Assembly: GCA_963832355.1 (NCBI GenBank)
Contig: CAWHTX010000002.1
Coordinates: 1-64,000, forward strand
DNA: 64,000 nucleotides
From: DATFVA01 sp963832355
GTDB taxonomy: Bacteria > Bacteroidota > Ignavibacteria > Ignavibacteriales > Ignavibacteriaceae
Direction: 5' to 3'
In this document: in pieces, positions 52,786 through 61,013 of the stretch
Layout of the letters: every line of letters begins with the position of its first letter
Numbering within the stretch: the first letter of the stretch is position 1
The notes under the pieces: generated by a model
The model's input: only the letters and a program-made list of their open reading frames with translations
Databases searched by the model: none
Told to the model about the DNA's origin: nothing
Made by a program: the position numbers and the translations under genes

Positions 52786-54732
52786 TTAAAGATCTTTTGC
52801 TGATGAAGTAATCAACTCTCTGTCTACAGACTTATTGTAATAGCTTTTATGACAATTCCAGCATTTATCCAGATCAGGTTTATTTTTTATATCTTTTTTC
52901 TTTTTGTGACAATTAATGCATTTTGTATGCATTGCTTTAAGGTAACTTACAGCATAGATAAAATGCTCGGGCAGGACTGAATTTTCTTCGACTTTCATAT
53001 CCTCTTTATGACACTCCATACATCCTTTCGCAGTGCCTGCAGTTTTAGGAGAACCGTACAGATGACAGATGGTGCAGGATTTATTTTGAGGGTGCAGGCC
53101 CTTCAGCCGTTCTTTTTTAGTAACTTCAGCAATATGTTTTTCATGATCGAATATGGACGTTTTTTGAAACATTGATCGATGACACCGGGAACACGGGGTC
53201 GATCGATCATTTGGTAATGAGATATGATGGCATTTTATACATGAATGCTGCTTCCCCAGCGTTTCCTGATGTTTTAAATGAGGAAATTCAGTACTCATCC
53301 CGTTCTTATCTCCGTCAATGAACAAAACAGAACGGGTTATATCCATTCCTGTAGCAGGCTTAATATCCGATTTCGTATCACCTTTATACGGCGGGTACAT
53401 AAGAACAAAAGCTAATGGCAGTACAAAAACACCTATAAGGGATATCCTGTTCAGACTGCTCTGAAGGACAGTCTGCCACACACGTGAAATAGAATCGAAT
53501 GCAGCTTTAAATATTCCTTTATCTATTTTATACTGCTTCCACTTATCGTCAAAAATAGAGAAATTCTCAGAGATAAAGAGAAATACGAGCGTAGCTGCCG
53601 CCACAACACCTATACTTAATACCCATTCTTCAAACGAAGGGAAATAAATTGTTGCAGCATCTCTGAAATACCCGAAGATTCCAACATCCATTCGATTTAA
53701 AACCAGACCTGCAGCAGAAAGAAATGATGCGGCCCCCAGGCCATAAGGTGATTTCCTGCTTTTCCTGAATATGACAAGTGCGGCCGGCAATGCAGAAGTG
53801 AACATTAGTTCTATTACATAAAGCCAGCTTTCCCAGGTTCCGGCAAATAAAACATTTATCAGATTAAGCCTGAAAAGATCAATAACTTTAAGCAGTAAAT
53901 AAATCGTTAATAAAGAAGCGGCGATACAACTCAAAGAACTCAGCATTGGTATATCCTTACCATATGCTGATTTTGCCTTCTCTGCGGCACTGTCGTCCCG
54001 CAGACATATCCCTGCTGCCCTGCCGTTATTCTTCTCAGCAAATATAGAGGGAGGATCGTAGAACCTGGCATAAAATAGTTTAACCATAATCAAAAACATG
54101 ATACCGCTGCCGGCAGCAGATATAAAAAAGTATGCAGGCAGCCACGATGAGTACCATAGCGGATGAAGGCGATAAGGCGTTACCAGGAATAAAGAACCCA
54201 GTGAGGAATGATGAAGGCAGGAAAGAATAATTCCGATGAAAACTACAACAGCTGCAACCTTGTGTAAAATATGGACTAATCTCTTAAGCTTATATTTTTC
54301 CAGAATATTGGGTATTAATTCTATGAACGTCACTGAAAAGTAGAGCATTACACACCAGAAAACCTCGAATAAAAACGAATGTTCATTCCACATAAAGAGG
54401 GGATGCCAGAACCGGTCAGGCAGACCTATATCAAATAGCAGCGCAAAACATGAACTTCCATATCCCAGGAAAGCAATGAGAATAGCTGGTTTTACCAGTG
54501 GTTTGAACTTTTCAAGTTTCAAAACATAAACGAGAAAACCGATTGTAAATCCGCAAGTTGATAACGCCACTCCTGCAATCATATTCAGGACTTTCCACAA
54601 TCCCCAGGGCACAGCATCGGTGAGATTTGTTGTTGCACCCAGTCCGAACCACAGACGAAGGACTGCAGCAGTTAGACCCAAAAACACCAGGATCCAGAGA
54701 ATATCTTTAATAAATCTTGTCCGGTTAATCAT
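52786..54732 (-). CDS. NrfD/HybB-like quinone subunit fused to a hexaheme cytochrome c
   Basis: 648 aa. Residues 1-430 are an NrfD/PsrC/HybB-type integral membrane protein with about ten helices, including the charged loops DAVPWGLWKVLNM and DIGLPDRFWHPLFMWNEHSFLFE. A further helix (about 425-447) leads to a periplasmic tail with six CxxCH heme sites: CIKCH (498), CSRCH (514), CTICH (553), CMECH (571), CINCH (605) and CWNCH (624). NrfD-type subunits exchange electrons with menaquinone; the hemes would connect to periplasmic partners. In Dsr and Hmc complexes these are separate proteins (DsrP plus DsrJ). Last gene of the four-gene operon; its start overlaps the ferredoxin gene (ATGA). Confidence 0.9.
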   Translation of the reverse strand: MINRTRFIKDILWILVFLGLTAAVLRLWFGLGATTNLTDAVPWGLWKVLNMIAGVALSTCGFTIGFLVYVLKLEKFKPLVKPAILIAFLGYGSSCFALLFDIGLPDRFWHPLFMWNEHSFLFEVFWCVMLYFSVTFIELIPNILEKYKLKRLVHILHKVAAVVVFIGIILSCLHHSSLGSLFLVTPYRLHPLWYSSWLPAYFFISAAGSGIMFLIMVKLFYARFYDPPSIFAEKNNGRAAGICLRDDSAAEKAKSAYGKDIPMLSSLSCIAASLLTIYLLLKVIDLFRLNLINVLFAGTWESWLYVIELMFTSALPAALVIFRKSRKSPYGLGAASFLSAAGLVLNRMDVGIFGYFRDAATIYFPSFEEWVLSIGVVAAATLVFLFISENFSIFDDKWKQYKIDKGIFKAAFDSISRVWQTVLQSSLNRISLIGVFVLPLAFVLMYPPYKGDTKSDIKPATGMDITRSVLFIDGDKNGMSTEFPHLKHQETLGKQHSCIKCHHISLPNDRSTPCSRCHRSMFQKTSIFDHEKHIAEVTKKERLKGLHPQNKSCTICHLYGSPKTAGTAKGCMECHKEDMKVEENSVLPEHFIYAVSYLKAMHTKCINCHKKKKDIKNKPDLDKCWNCHKSYYNKSVDRELITSSAKDL

Positions 54733-55517
54733 TCTGCTTTTTCCCTTGTTTCTTCTTTATCATTATCAATCTCAGCATTCTCAGCCGATAATTCTTTTTT
54801 TCTTTTTATGATCCAGTTAATTCCCAGGAGAAAACTTCCCACCGTTAAGGCGATTACCGGTGTTTTCTCAATAAGCGGTTCTGTTAATTCCGGGATTGAC
54901 TTCAAAGATTCAGCCTGCCATCCCATGGTTTCTAAAGAAATATCCGATATATATAGTACGGATGTTCCCCCAAATTCTCTTTCACCCCATACATGGTCAA
55001 TGTACCTGTTTTTGTTTTTATTGATTATTGAATGCGCCTGGTTAAGCAGTTTCTTTCTTTCCCCAAATATGATGGCTTTTTGGGGACATGCTTCAACGCA
55101 GGCCGGAAGCTTATTTTCTTTGACCCTGTCGTAACACATATTGCATTTTTTCATATAGGGTCTTACTGCGTCCCATTCGTACTGAGGTATATGAAAAGGA
55201 CAGGCGAGCATACAATACCGGCACCCGATACATTTATCAGGATCATAAATAACAGGACCTTCTCCTGATTTAGTTATTCCTCCTACAAGGCAGGCTGATA
55301 CACAAGCCGGCTCAACGCAATGCATACAGGATAGTCGGGCAAACCGCCCCCCCTTTATTTTTTTTACCGTAAGCAGCCGATCAGCAGATAATCCGTTTAT
55401 AGAAGAAGCAAAGTCATAATATGATTTCTCTGCATCTAAATTATTCTTATCTATACACGCATCTGCACATTCCGCACAGCCCGTACACTTAGTAACATCG
55501 ACGAGTATAGAATACAT
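54729..55517 (-). CDS. Four-cluster ferredoxin subunit (HmcB/DsrO/HybA-like) with membrane anchor
   Basis: 262 aa. Four [4Fe-4S] motifs are complete: C11-x2-C-x2-C-x3-C21; C64-x2-C-x4-C-x3-C76; C96-x2-C-x2-C-x3-C106; C125-x2-C-x11-C-x3-C144. A single hydrophobic helix near the C-terminus (about 220-237, PVIALTVGSFLLGINWII) would anchor it, as in HybA. There is no N-terminal signal peptide, so unlike DsrO it may sit on the cytoplasmic side. It would carry electrons between the NrfD-type and HdrD-type subunits. It shares one base with the cytochrome b gene and four with the NrfD fusion gene. Confidence 0.92.
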   Translation of the reverse strand: MYSILVDVTKCTGCAECADACIDKNNLDAEKSYYDFASSINGLSADRLLTVKKIKGGRFARLSCMHCVEPACVSACLVGGITKSGEGPVIYDPDKCIGCRYCMLACPFHIPQYEWDAVRPYMKKCNMCYDRVKENKLPACVEACPQKAIIFGERKKLLNQAHSIINKNKNRYIDHVWGEREFGGTSVLYISDISLETMGWQAESLKSIPELTEPLIEKTPVIALTVGSFLLGINWIIKRKKELSAENAEIDNDKEETREKAE

Positions 55518-56215
55518 TATACCTTAGCCTCCTTTCCGAACAAAGCTTCAGCCACTTTATCTCCTGCTCCGGGTTTAAGCTGCCAGTGTACTGCCGATAA
55601 TCGTTCGAAGAAATAAAGAATAATATGGGCAAGCTTGGTAAAGGGAATAACGATAAAAAGAGCTTCAGCACTTAACAGGTGAAGCAGCATTGCAGTCTGC
55701 CAGGGAAAGGGATTATAAGCCGGATGTCCCGCTAAAAATCCGAATAAGAAAGGAAGCAATACCATTATGAGCAGTATATAATCTGATTTCCTGCTCATCT
55801 CCCTCTGGCGTTTCACCAGCATTCTGCAGGCAAAGAGAATCAGAATGCATCCCATTGTTATCAGTGTAAGTATATCTGCAAAAGTCCTCCCGATTGAAGG
55901 GAGATCAACCCTAAAGAAATCTTCCCACAAAACTATATGATCGATGAAGAGGAGAGCAACAACAATAGCTGCAACGTGAAAAACAAAAGAGACGGTTGAA
56001 AATACAACAGTTCCTTTTATCATATGTTTTACGGGCACTATCCATGTCCCTACATCCGAGAATATTTTTTTCCAGGAAACATTTTTCAACTGTTTCCCCT
56101 TTGAAATAAAAATTGAGTGAAACTGAAGCAGAAAATGCCTTCCCAGGCCCAGCAGCATCAGCAAAAAGGAAAAAGCAAATAAGGGACCTTTTGCAAAGTC
56201 AATCCACTCCTGCAT
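55517..56215 (-). CDS. Cytochrome b-type membrane subunit (NarI/DsrM/HmcE-like)
   Basis: 232 aa with five to six helices. Histidines placed within or next to helices (H27, H33, H64, H80, and two in the last helices, LLHLLSAEALF and KLAHIILYFF) fit a di-heme b-type NarI-like fold. GHPAYNPFPWQTAMLLHLLSAE resembles the DsrM/TmcC/HmcE loop. It should pass electrons between quinone and the HdrD-like subunit encoded just upstream (26-base gap). Confidence 0.88.
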   Translation of the reverse strand: MQEWIDFAKGPLFAFSFLLMLLGLGRHFLLQFHSIFISKGKQLKNVSWKKIFSDVGTWIVPVKHMIKGTVVFSTVSFVFHVAAIVVALLFIDHIVLWEDFFRVDLPSIGRTFADILTLITMGCILILFACRMLVKRQREMSRKSDYILLIMVLLPFLFGFLAGHPAYNPFPWQTAMLLHLLSAEALFIVIPFTKLAHIILYFFERLSAVHWQLKPGAGDKVAEALFGKEAKV

Positions 56216-56241
56216 AATAGTATCTCAGTTTATTATAAATA

Positions 56242-57687
56242 TTATTTTATTAATTCGGTTTCAGCCTTCATCAGTTTCCGTTCCCGTGGGGATCTTCCGC
56301 CCGGTATTTCAATTGCTTCAAGGATCAGGTCATGCAGCCCGACTACCCTGCAGGGGAGATTGTAATGATCAACAAGTTCTCTGAGTTGTTTTTTGCAGTT
56401 AGCGCAGGGCGATACAATAATTTCGGCTCCTGTTTCTTCAATCTGTTTAGCTTTAACATATCCCCCAACTTCCATTCTGAAAGTATGTATCTCATCTATG
56501 GATACCAGTCCCCCGCCTCCGCCGCAGCAATAATTTTCTTTTCCGTTCGGCTCCATTTCTACAAAATTTTTCACGAATGATTTGAGAATTTCCCTGGGCT
56601 GATCTACAATCCATCCTGATCTGGCGATATTGCAGGGGTCATGGTAAGTAACTTTCTCTGTGATAATATCGGGATCCAGTTTTATTTTTCCTTTTTTGAG
56701 GCAATCGAGTGTATATTCCATAAAATTAAAGACCGGGTACGATTTTTTTCCGCTGAACACGGGCACAAAATCGTGAGCCGATCTGGATGCATGACCGCAT
56801 TCACCTATAAGAATATTTCTGCCGTTCAACCGTTTGACTTCGTTCACCATTTGTTTAATAATATTTTCAAGATGCCAGTCACTGTAAAAAAGACCATAGT
56901 TAATTCCATCATAATTACAGGTACCTATTGTCCATTTATCCCATTCGCCCGAGGCATAAAGGACTGCAGCATTTCCCATCAGTGTATCAGGTTCCAGCAG
57001 GTAATCGCTTACTGCACAGAAAAAGACATAATCTCTGTTCATTTTATCGCAGGGAAATTCCACTTCAATCCCCAAAGTTTCAGCCATCTCCTCGGAAAGG
57101 AACTCCAGGGTATTCAGTAAAGCAGCTTTAGGTACTTTAGATGTGTTATGAGTGGTTCCTTCAAGTTGTTCTCTCACACTTACCTGCAGAGCCTTCGGAA
57201 CAATACCTATCAGGCTTAGAACATAACGACCAAGTCTTGTGATCAGGCCATGATCTACACCAAGAGGACATTCATTAGTACATCGTCTGCAGGCTGTACA
57301 CCTGTAAAAAAGATCAAGCATCTCATCTATTATATCATCAGTAAGTTCAAATGATTTTGTGGAGAATCGGGATTTAAACCAGCCGCTGAGGGTAAAGTAC
57401 CGTTTATAGACATCAAGTAATAAATTTGTTTTATAACAGGGAATATCCCGCTTATCAAGCGTTCTGGAGTAGATAGGACATGCAACAGCACATCGGTTGC
57501 ATTTTGTATTGGTTATACAATATGAATCTAATAATGATTTATAGTCGGTAAAATTCAGTACAGTTGCAAATGCTTCAAGAAACAGTGCAACCCTGTTTTC
57601 CACAACGGGATTTTCAATATAATAAGGGTATTTTGTTTTATTCAGTACTGTCGCATTTTCAGTTTGTCGCATTAAAGTTGCATCCAT
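56242..57687 (-). CDS. HdrD/DsrK-like iron-sulfur subunit
   Basis: 481 aa. Two [4Fe-4S] motifs: C63-x2-C66-x3-C70-P (with C57 near) and C130-x2-C133-x2-C136-x3-C140-P. The C-terminal CCG domain has C387-C388-G in NYCCGGGGGL and the SPCANCKKQL motif, with HDPCNIARSG before it. CCG domains bind the special cluster for disulfide/thiol chemistry in HdrB/HdrD and DsrK. It is a cytoplasmic, membrane-associated subunit that could couple a heterodisulfide-like or trisulfide-like substrate to the membrane chain; the substrate is unknown. First gene of the operon, preceded by GAGA and a sigma-54-like promoter (57726-57741). Confidence 0.9.
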   Translation of the reverse strand: MDATLMRQTENATVLNKTKYPYYIENPVVENRVALFLEAFATVLNFTDYKSLLDSYCITNTKCNRCAVACPIYSRTLDKRDIPCYKTNLLLDVYKRYFTLSGWFKSRFSTKSFELTDDIIDEMLDLFYRCTACRRCTNECPLGVDHGLITRLGRYVLSLIGIVPKALQVSVREQLEGTTHNTSKVPKAALLNTLEFLSEEMAETLGIEVEFPCDKMNRDYVFFCAVSDYLLEPDTLMGNAAVLYASGEWDKWTIGTCNYDGINYGLFYSDWHLENIIKQMVNEVKRLNGRNILIGECGHASRSAHDFVPVFSGKKSYPVFNFMEYTLDCLKKGKIKLDPDIITEKVTYHDPCNIARSGWIVDQPREILKSFVKNFVEMEPNGKENYCCGGGGGLVSIDEIHTFRMEVGGYVKAKQIEETGAEIIVSPCANCKKQLRELVDHYNLPCRVVGLHDLILEAIEIPGGRSPRERKLMKAETELIK

Positions 57688-57725
57688 TGCATTCTCTTTA
57701 AGTAATCAAATATTTCATCTGAAAA

Positions 57726-57741
57726 AGCAAGTTGTATACCA
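57726..57741 (-). promoter_or_regulatory. Sigma-54-like promoter for the redox-complex operon
   Basis: Minus strand TGGTATACAACTTGCT matches the -24/-12 pattern TGGCAC-N5-TTGCW with exact spacing and all invariant GG and GC bases. Transcription would begin near 57716, about 28 bases before the ATG at 57687. Confidence 0.65.
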
Positions 57742-57921
57742 GTTGCGGTTTTGCTTCAATGGTGCAGCCAATCTGGAGTAATTATAATTAATATTTCCAG
57801 GGCAGGATAATTGTATTATGATATTAAAACTCAGGTTATACCAGGTTGTAAGATCTTATTTCTCAGGGATCATCTGGCTTTTATTACAGATAAAATTAGT
57901 CCGACAAATTACCTTAAAAGT

Positions 57922-57968
57922 GTTGCAGATGTTGCAACATTATGTTGCATAAAAACAATAGTGCAACA
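57922..57968. promoter_or_regulatory. Cluster of TTGCA palindromes, candidate activator site
   Basis: Contains GTTGCA (57922-57927), the perfect 12-base palindrome ATGTTGCAACAT (57929-57940), ATGTTGCAT (57942-57950) and TGCAACA (57962-57968). It lies about 200 bases upstream of the minus sigma-54-like element and about 110-140 bases upstream of the plus one, the usual distance for enhancer-binding activators. Confidence 0.6.
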
Positions 57969-58064
57969 ATTATAGCTATTTGGTGAAAAAACAAAATTAG
58001 GCCAAAATCAGCACCTGTTTCACAAATTCTACATTTCCTCACCTGTTGATCTCATTATCGCTGC

Positions 58065-58080
58065 TGGCATATATATTGGG
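58065..58080 (+). promoter_or_regulatory. Sigma-54-like promoter for the DUF1847-USP-activator operon
   Basis: TGGCATATATATTGGG keeps the -24 TGGCA and the spacing to a -12 TTGG (consensus TTGC). Predicted start near 58090, about 16 bases before the ATG at 58106. Weaker than the element on the other side because the invariant C of the -12 box is G. Confidence 0.5.
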
Positions 58081-58105
58081 TAATGTATAAAAAAGCCAAA
58101 ACGCT

Positions 58106-59068
58106 ATGATATATGGAATCCCATTATTCAGGAAAAGAGTCGCTCCCCGCTGTACAATTGCAGATTCTATTTTGATTGCGAAATTTTCATTAAACCGGCT
58201 CATGTCAGAAACGACTTTGAGTCAGGGGATAAATTCGTGGAATGAATTAATAAACATTTTTCATGATAACAAAGTTGATACACTTGTTTGCGGCGGGATA
58301 GAAAATGAAAGCAGGATATTACTTGAGGAGCAGGAAATATCTGTCATCGACAATGTTGTTTGTTACGGTGAGGAAGTTATCAAAGCGATTCAGAATAATA
58401 TGTTAAAACCGGGATATGGAATTATTAAAGATACGGAGATTGAAGTTGAGCTTTCGGGTAACTTATCTGCAGATATTATTTCTGAATTTCCTATAAAGAT
58501 CGATTGTGCAAATTGCAGGCAGTATAAGTGCCTGGAAGGCAAACAATGCGAACTGTCCTTAAATCTGAAAGAGGAAGTAAACAACATTAAGCTTAAAGAA
58601 ATTCTGTCATCCGCCGCGGATATTTGTTTTGAAAATGAGAGAATTCTATGCAGGCTTTCTGAACTGATATATTTTGCCCTGGAGATGGACTACCGGAAGT
58701 TAGGTATCGCTTATTGTATAGATCTGGCTGAACCAGCTTCAATTGTTGCGAAGGTTTTGAAGCGGTTTTTTAATGTTTACCCTGTCTGCTGTAAGATCGG
58801 CGGCAGGCAGTTATCGGATTCTACACTGACAGGAAGCAGTAAAGTTGAATGTAATCCAACAGGTCAGGCAGAATTGCTCAATTCGGTTAAGGTTGATTTC
58901 AATATAATTATTGGATTGTGTATGGGTATTGATAGTGTTTTTACCAAACTGAGTGAGGCTCCTGTTTCAACATTGTTTGTAAAAGATAAATCACTGGCGA
59001 ACAACCCCATCGGAGCAGTCTATTCTGATTATTATCTGAAGGAAGTATCTAATGCGTTTGTTACATAA
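58106..59068 (+). CDS. NifX/NifB-like domain fused to DUF1847 metal-binding protein
   Basis: 320 aa. Residues 1-100 resemble the dinitrogenase iron-molybdenum cofactor-binding (NifX-like) fold: PLFRKRVAPRCTIADSIL, CGGIENESRILLEE. Residues 130-320 match DUF1847: CANCRQYKCLEGKQC, GIAYCIDLAEPASIVAKVL, CNPTGQAELLN, NIIIGLCMGIDSVFTKLSEAPVSTLFVKDKSLANNPIGAVYS. The Cys-rich start of DUF1847 suggests metal or Fe-S binding; function is unknown. No ribosome binding site is evident before the ATG, but the start matches the NifX-like N-terminus. First gene of an operon with a universal stress protein and a sigma-54 activator. Confidence 0.85.
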   Translation: MIYGIPLFRKRVAPRCTIADSILIAKFSLNRLMSETTLSQGINSWNELINIFHDNKVDTLVCGGIENESRILLEEQEISVIDNVVCYGEEVIKAIQNNMLKPGYGIIKDTEIEVELSGNLSADIISEFPIKIDCANCRQYKCLEGKQCELSLNLKEEVNNIKLKEILSSAADICFENERILCRLSELIYFALEMDYRKLGIAYCIDLAEPASIVAKVLKRFFNVYPVCCKIGGRQLSDSTLTGSSKVECNPTGQAELLNSVKVDFNIIIGLCMGIDSVFTKLSEAPVSTLFVKDKSLANNPIGAVYSDYYLKEVSNAFVT

Positions 59069-59102
59069 TCTGGTTTTAAGAATTTGAATAATGGAGGCAC
59101 TA

Positions 59103-59639
59103 ATGGCTATACCTACATTTAATGCAGTAGGTTTTTGCGCTCACTACTCGAAGCAGGGTGACTGGGCCTTTGATCTGGCACTTGAACTGTCAAAGGCACA
59201 CAATATAAAATTAAATGTTTTTCATTTTTTAACGGACCCGTTTGACCCCAAAGATACAAAGGCAATGGATTTATCTTCTTCAGAATTAAAAAAGCTTGCT
59301 GTGGCTGAAGAAAAAAAACTACGGTTATATTACGATGAACTTGCCGGCGAATACCTGGATGTAGGGTTCAGAGTATGCTATGACAGCAGCTGGGTTGAAC
59401 TTCACCGCTGTTTGATCATTAGAGAATTTCAACTGCTGGTTCTTGGGTACACAAAAAAAGGTGCTGTCTTTGCGGGGAAACCGATTGAGGAGTTTGCCGA
59501 CAGTTTTATTTCACCGGTTATACTTGTCGGTCCCGATAGTCCTGAACAACTGTTCTTCAACAGCAGAGCTACTTTGTTGTCCCGGAATCTCAGACTAACT
59601 GAAGAGAAACTGCATAATGCTAAAATCGTATATATATGA
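59103..59639 (+). CDS. Universal stress protein family (UspA-like) protein
   Basis: 178 aa from ATG 59103, chosen for GGAGG five bases upstream; ATG 59091 overlaps that site. The fold pattern is that of a single Usp domain: AVGFCAHYSKQGDWAFDLALELSKAHNIKLNVFHFL, LLVLGYTKKGAVFAGKPIEEFADSFISPVILVGP. The ATP-binding G-x2-G-x9-G-S is not canonical, so nucleotide binding is uncertain. It may sense or report redox or energy stress within this operon (inference). Confidence 0.82.
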   Translation: MAIPTFNAVGFCAHYSKQGDWAFDLALELSKAHNIKLNVFHFLTDPFDPKDTKAMDLSSSELKKLAVAEEKKLRLYYDELAGEYLDVGFRVCYDSSWVELHRCLIIREFQLLVLGYTKKGAVFAGKPIEEFADSFISPVILVGPDSPEQLFFNSRATLLSRNLRLTEEKLHNAKIVYI

Positions 59640-59691
59640 TCCGCTGGCATCTGTTAAAAACTTATAATATTATTCCAGGAGTTTATTAACT

Positions 59692-61002
59692 ATGGATGAG
59701 GAATTAGGTCAATTTATATTTAACAGTATAAGCGATGGTATCTTTACTGTTGATAAAAACTGTAAAATCACCTCCTTTAACCGGTCAGCGGAAGAGATCA
59801 CGGGTTTCAGTGCCTCTGAAGCAATACACAAACACTGCTTTGATATATTCCGTACCGACATCTGCAACAAACGATGTGCTCTGAAAGACACGCTTAAAAC
59901 CGAACAGCCAATTGAAAATATTCGTGTAACCATTATATCAAGAAACGGAAGAGAAATCCCCATCAGCGTAACGACTACTCTACTGAGAGATAAGCAAAAT
60001 ACTATAATAGGGGCAGTGGAATTATTTAAGGATATTTCAGAACTGGAAAACCTGAGAGAAAGGATTAATAAGAAAAAAAATCTTGATCAGATTGTAAGCG
60101 TTAATCCTAATATGCAGAAAATAATCGGACTTCTGCCCAGCATAGCTGAATCTGACTGCAATGTTCTTATACAGGGTCCAAGTGGCTCGGGGAAGGAACT
60201 ATTTGCACAGATAATCCATAACCTCAGTGCCAGGAAATATGGTCCCTACATTAAAATAAACTGTGCCGCATTGCCGGCCCAGTTGCTTGAGTCGGAATTA
60301 TTCGGGTATGAAAAGGGTGCATTCACCGATGCAAAAAGAGATAAGCCGGGACAATTCTGTCTTGCAAACGGCGGCACATTATTGCTCGATGAAATTAGCG
60401 AAATGGATATTTCACTCCAGGTGAAGCTTCTGCGTGTGCTGAATAATGGTGAATACAGACCTCTTGGTTCATCTAAGACATTTTATTCAGATGCAAGAAT
60501 TATTGCCGCCACAAATTCAGACTTAAAACGTGAAATTGAAGAGAACCGTTTCCGGGAAGATCTGTATTTCAGAATAAACGTTATGAATATAAAAGTTCCT
60601 CCGCTGAGAGAAAGACCGGAGGATATTCCTCTTCTTGTGCATCATTTTTTAGAAGTGTTCAAGAAAAAAAACAGGAATTCAATTGAAAGTGTTTCTCCCG
60701 AAGCGCTCAGGATATTAAGGAAATACAGTTTTCCCGGAAACGTCAGAGAGCTGGAAAACGCAATTCAGCACACCTTTGTAATGTGCAGAAATGGTATAAT
60801 TTTCCCGGAACATTTACCTGAATCAATGCTTGATGAATATTACCTTTCTGAAGGAGAATCGTATGACATAAAAAGTGAAAAGGAACTTATAATAGATTCT
60901 CTTAGAAGACACCAGGGCAACAGGCAGAAAGCAGCATCTGAACTTGGGATTCACAGGTCAACATTATGGAGGAAGATGAAGGAACTTCAGCTCAATATTT
61001 GA
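59692..61002 (+). CDS. Sigma-54-dependent activator with Cys-containing PAS domain
   Basis: 436 aa; AGGAG about ten bases before the ATG. PAS domain at 1-115 with C49, C58 and C62 (HCFDIFRTDICNKRCALKDT). AAA+ domain at about 135-365: Walker A GPSGSGKE (162-169), the sigma-54 contact loop GAFTDA (209-214), LLLDEISEMD, and RFREDLYFRINV. C-terminal Fis-type helix-turn-helix (about 395-434, RQKAASELGIHRSTLWRKMKEL). There is no receiver domain, so the PAS domain itself should sense the signal; the three Cys suggest a redox or Fe-S input. It is the likely activator of both sigma-54-like promoters at 57.7-58.1 kb. Confidence 0.94.
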   Translation: MDEELGQFIFNSISDGIFTVDKNCKITSFNRSAEEITGFSASEAIHKHCFDIFRTDICNKRCALKDTLKTEQPIENIRVTIISRNGREIPISVTTTLLRDKQNTIIGAVELFKDISELENLRERINKKKNLDQIVSVNPNMQKIIGLLPSIAESDCNVLIQGPSGSGKELFAQIIHNLSARKYGPYIKINCAALPAQLLESELFGYEKGAFTDAKRDKPGQFCLANGGTLLLDEISEMDISLQVKLLRVLNNGEYRPLGSSKTFYSDARIIAATNSDLKREIEENRFREDLYFRINVMNIKVPPLRERPEDIPLLVHHFLEVFKKKNRNSIESVSPEALRILRKYSFPGNVRELENAIQHTFVMCRNGIIFPEHLPESMLDEYYLSEGESYDIKSEKELIIDSLRRHQGNRQKAASELGIHRSTLWRKMKELQLNI

Positions 61003-61013
61003 GCCGGACTATT

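Noticed and set aside
52786..57687. Assigning the redox operon as a true dsr sulfite-reduction complex
   Set aside because: No dsrAB, dsrC or triheme DsrJ gene is present in the window, and the gene order differs. DsrMKJOP-like is used only as a relative.
57922..57968. CRISPR-like or direct-repeat array
   Set aside because: The units are only six to twelve bases with irregular spacing of a few bases, which fits protein binding sites, not a CRISPR array.
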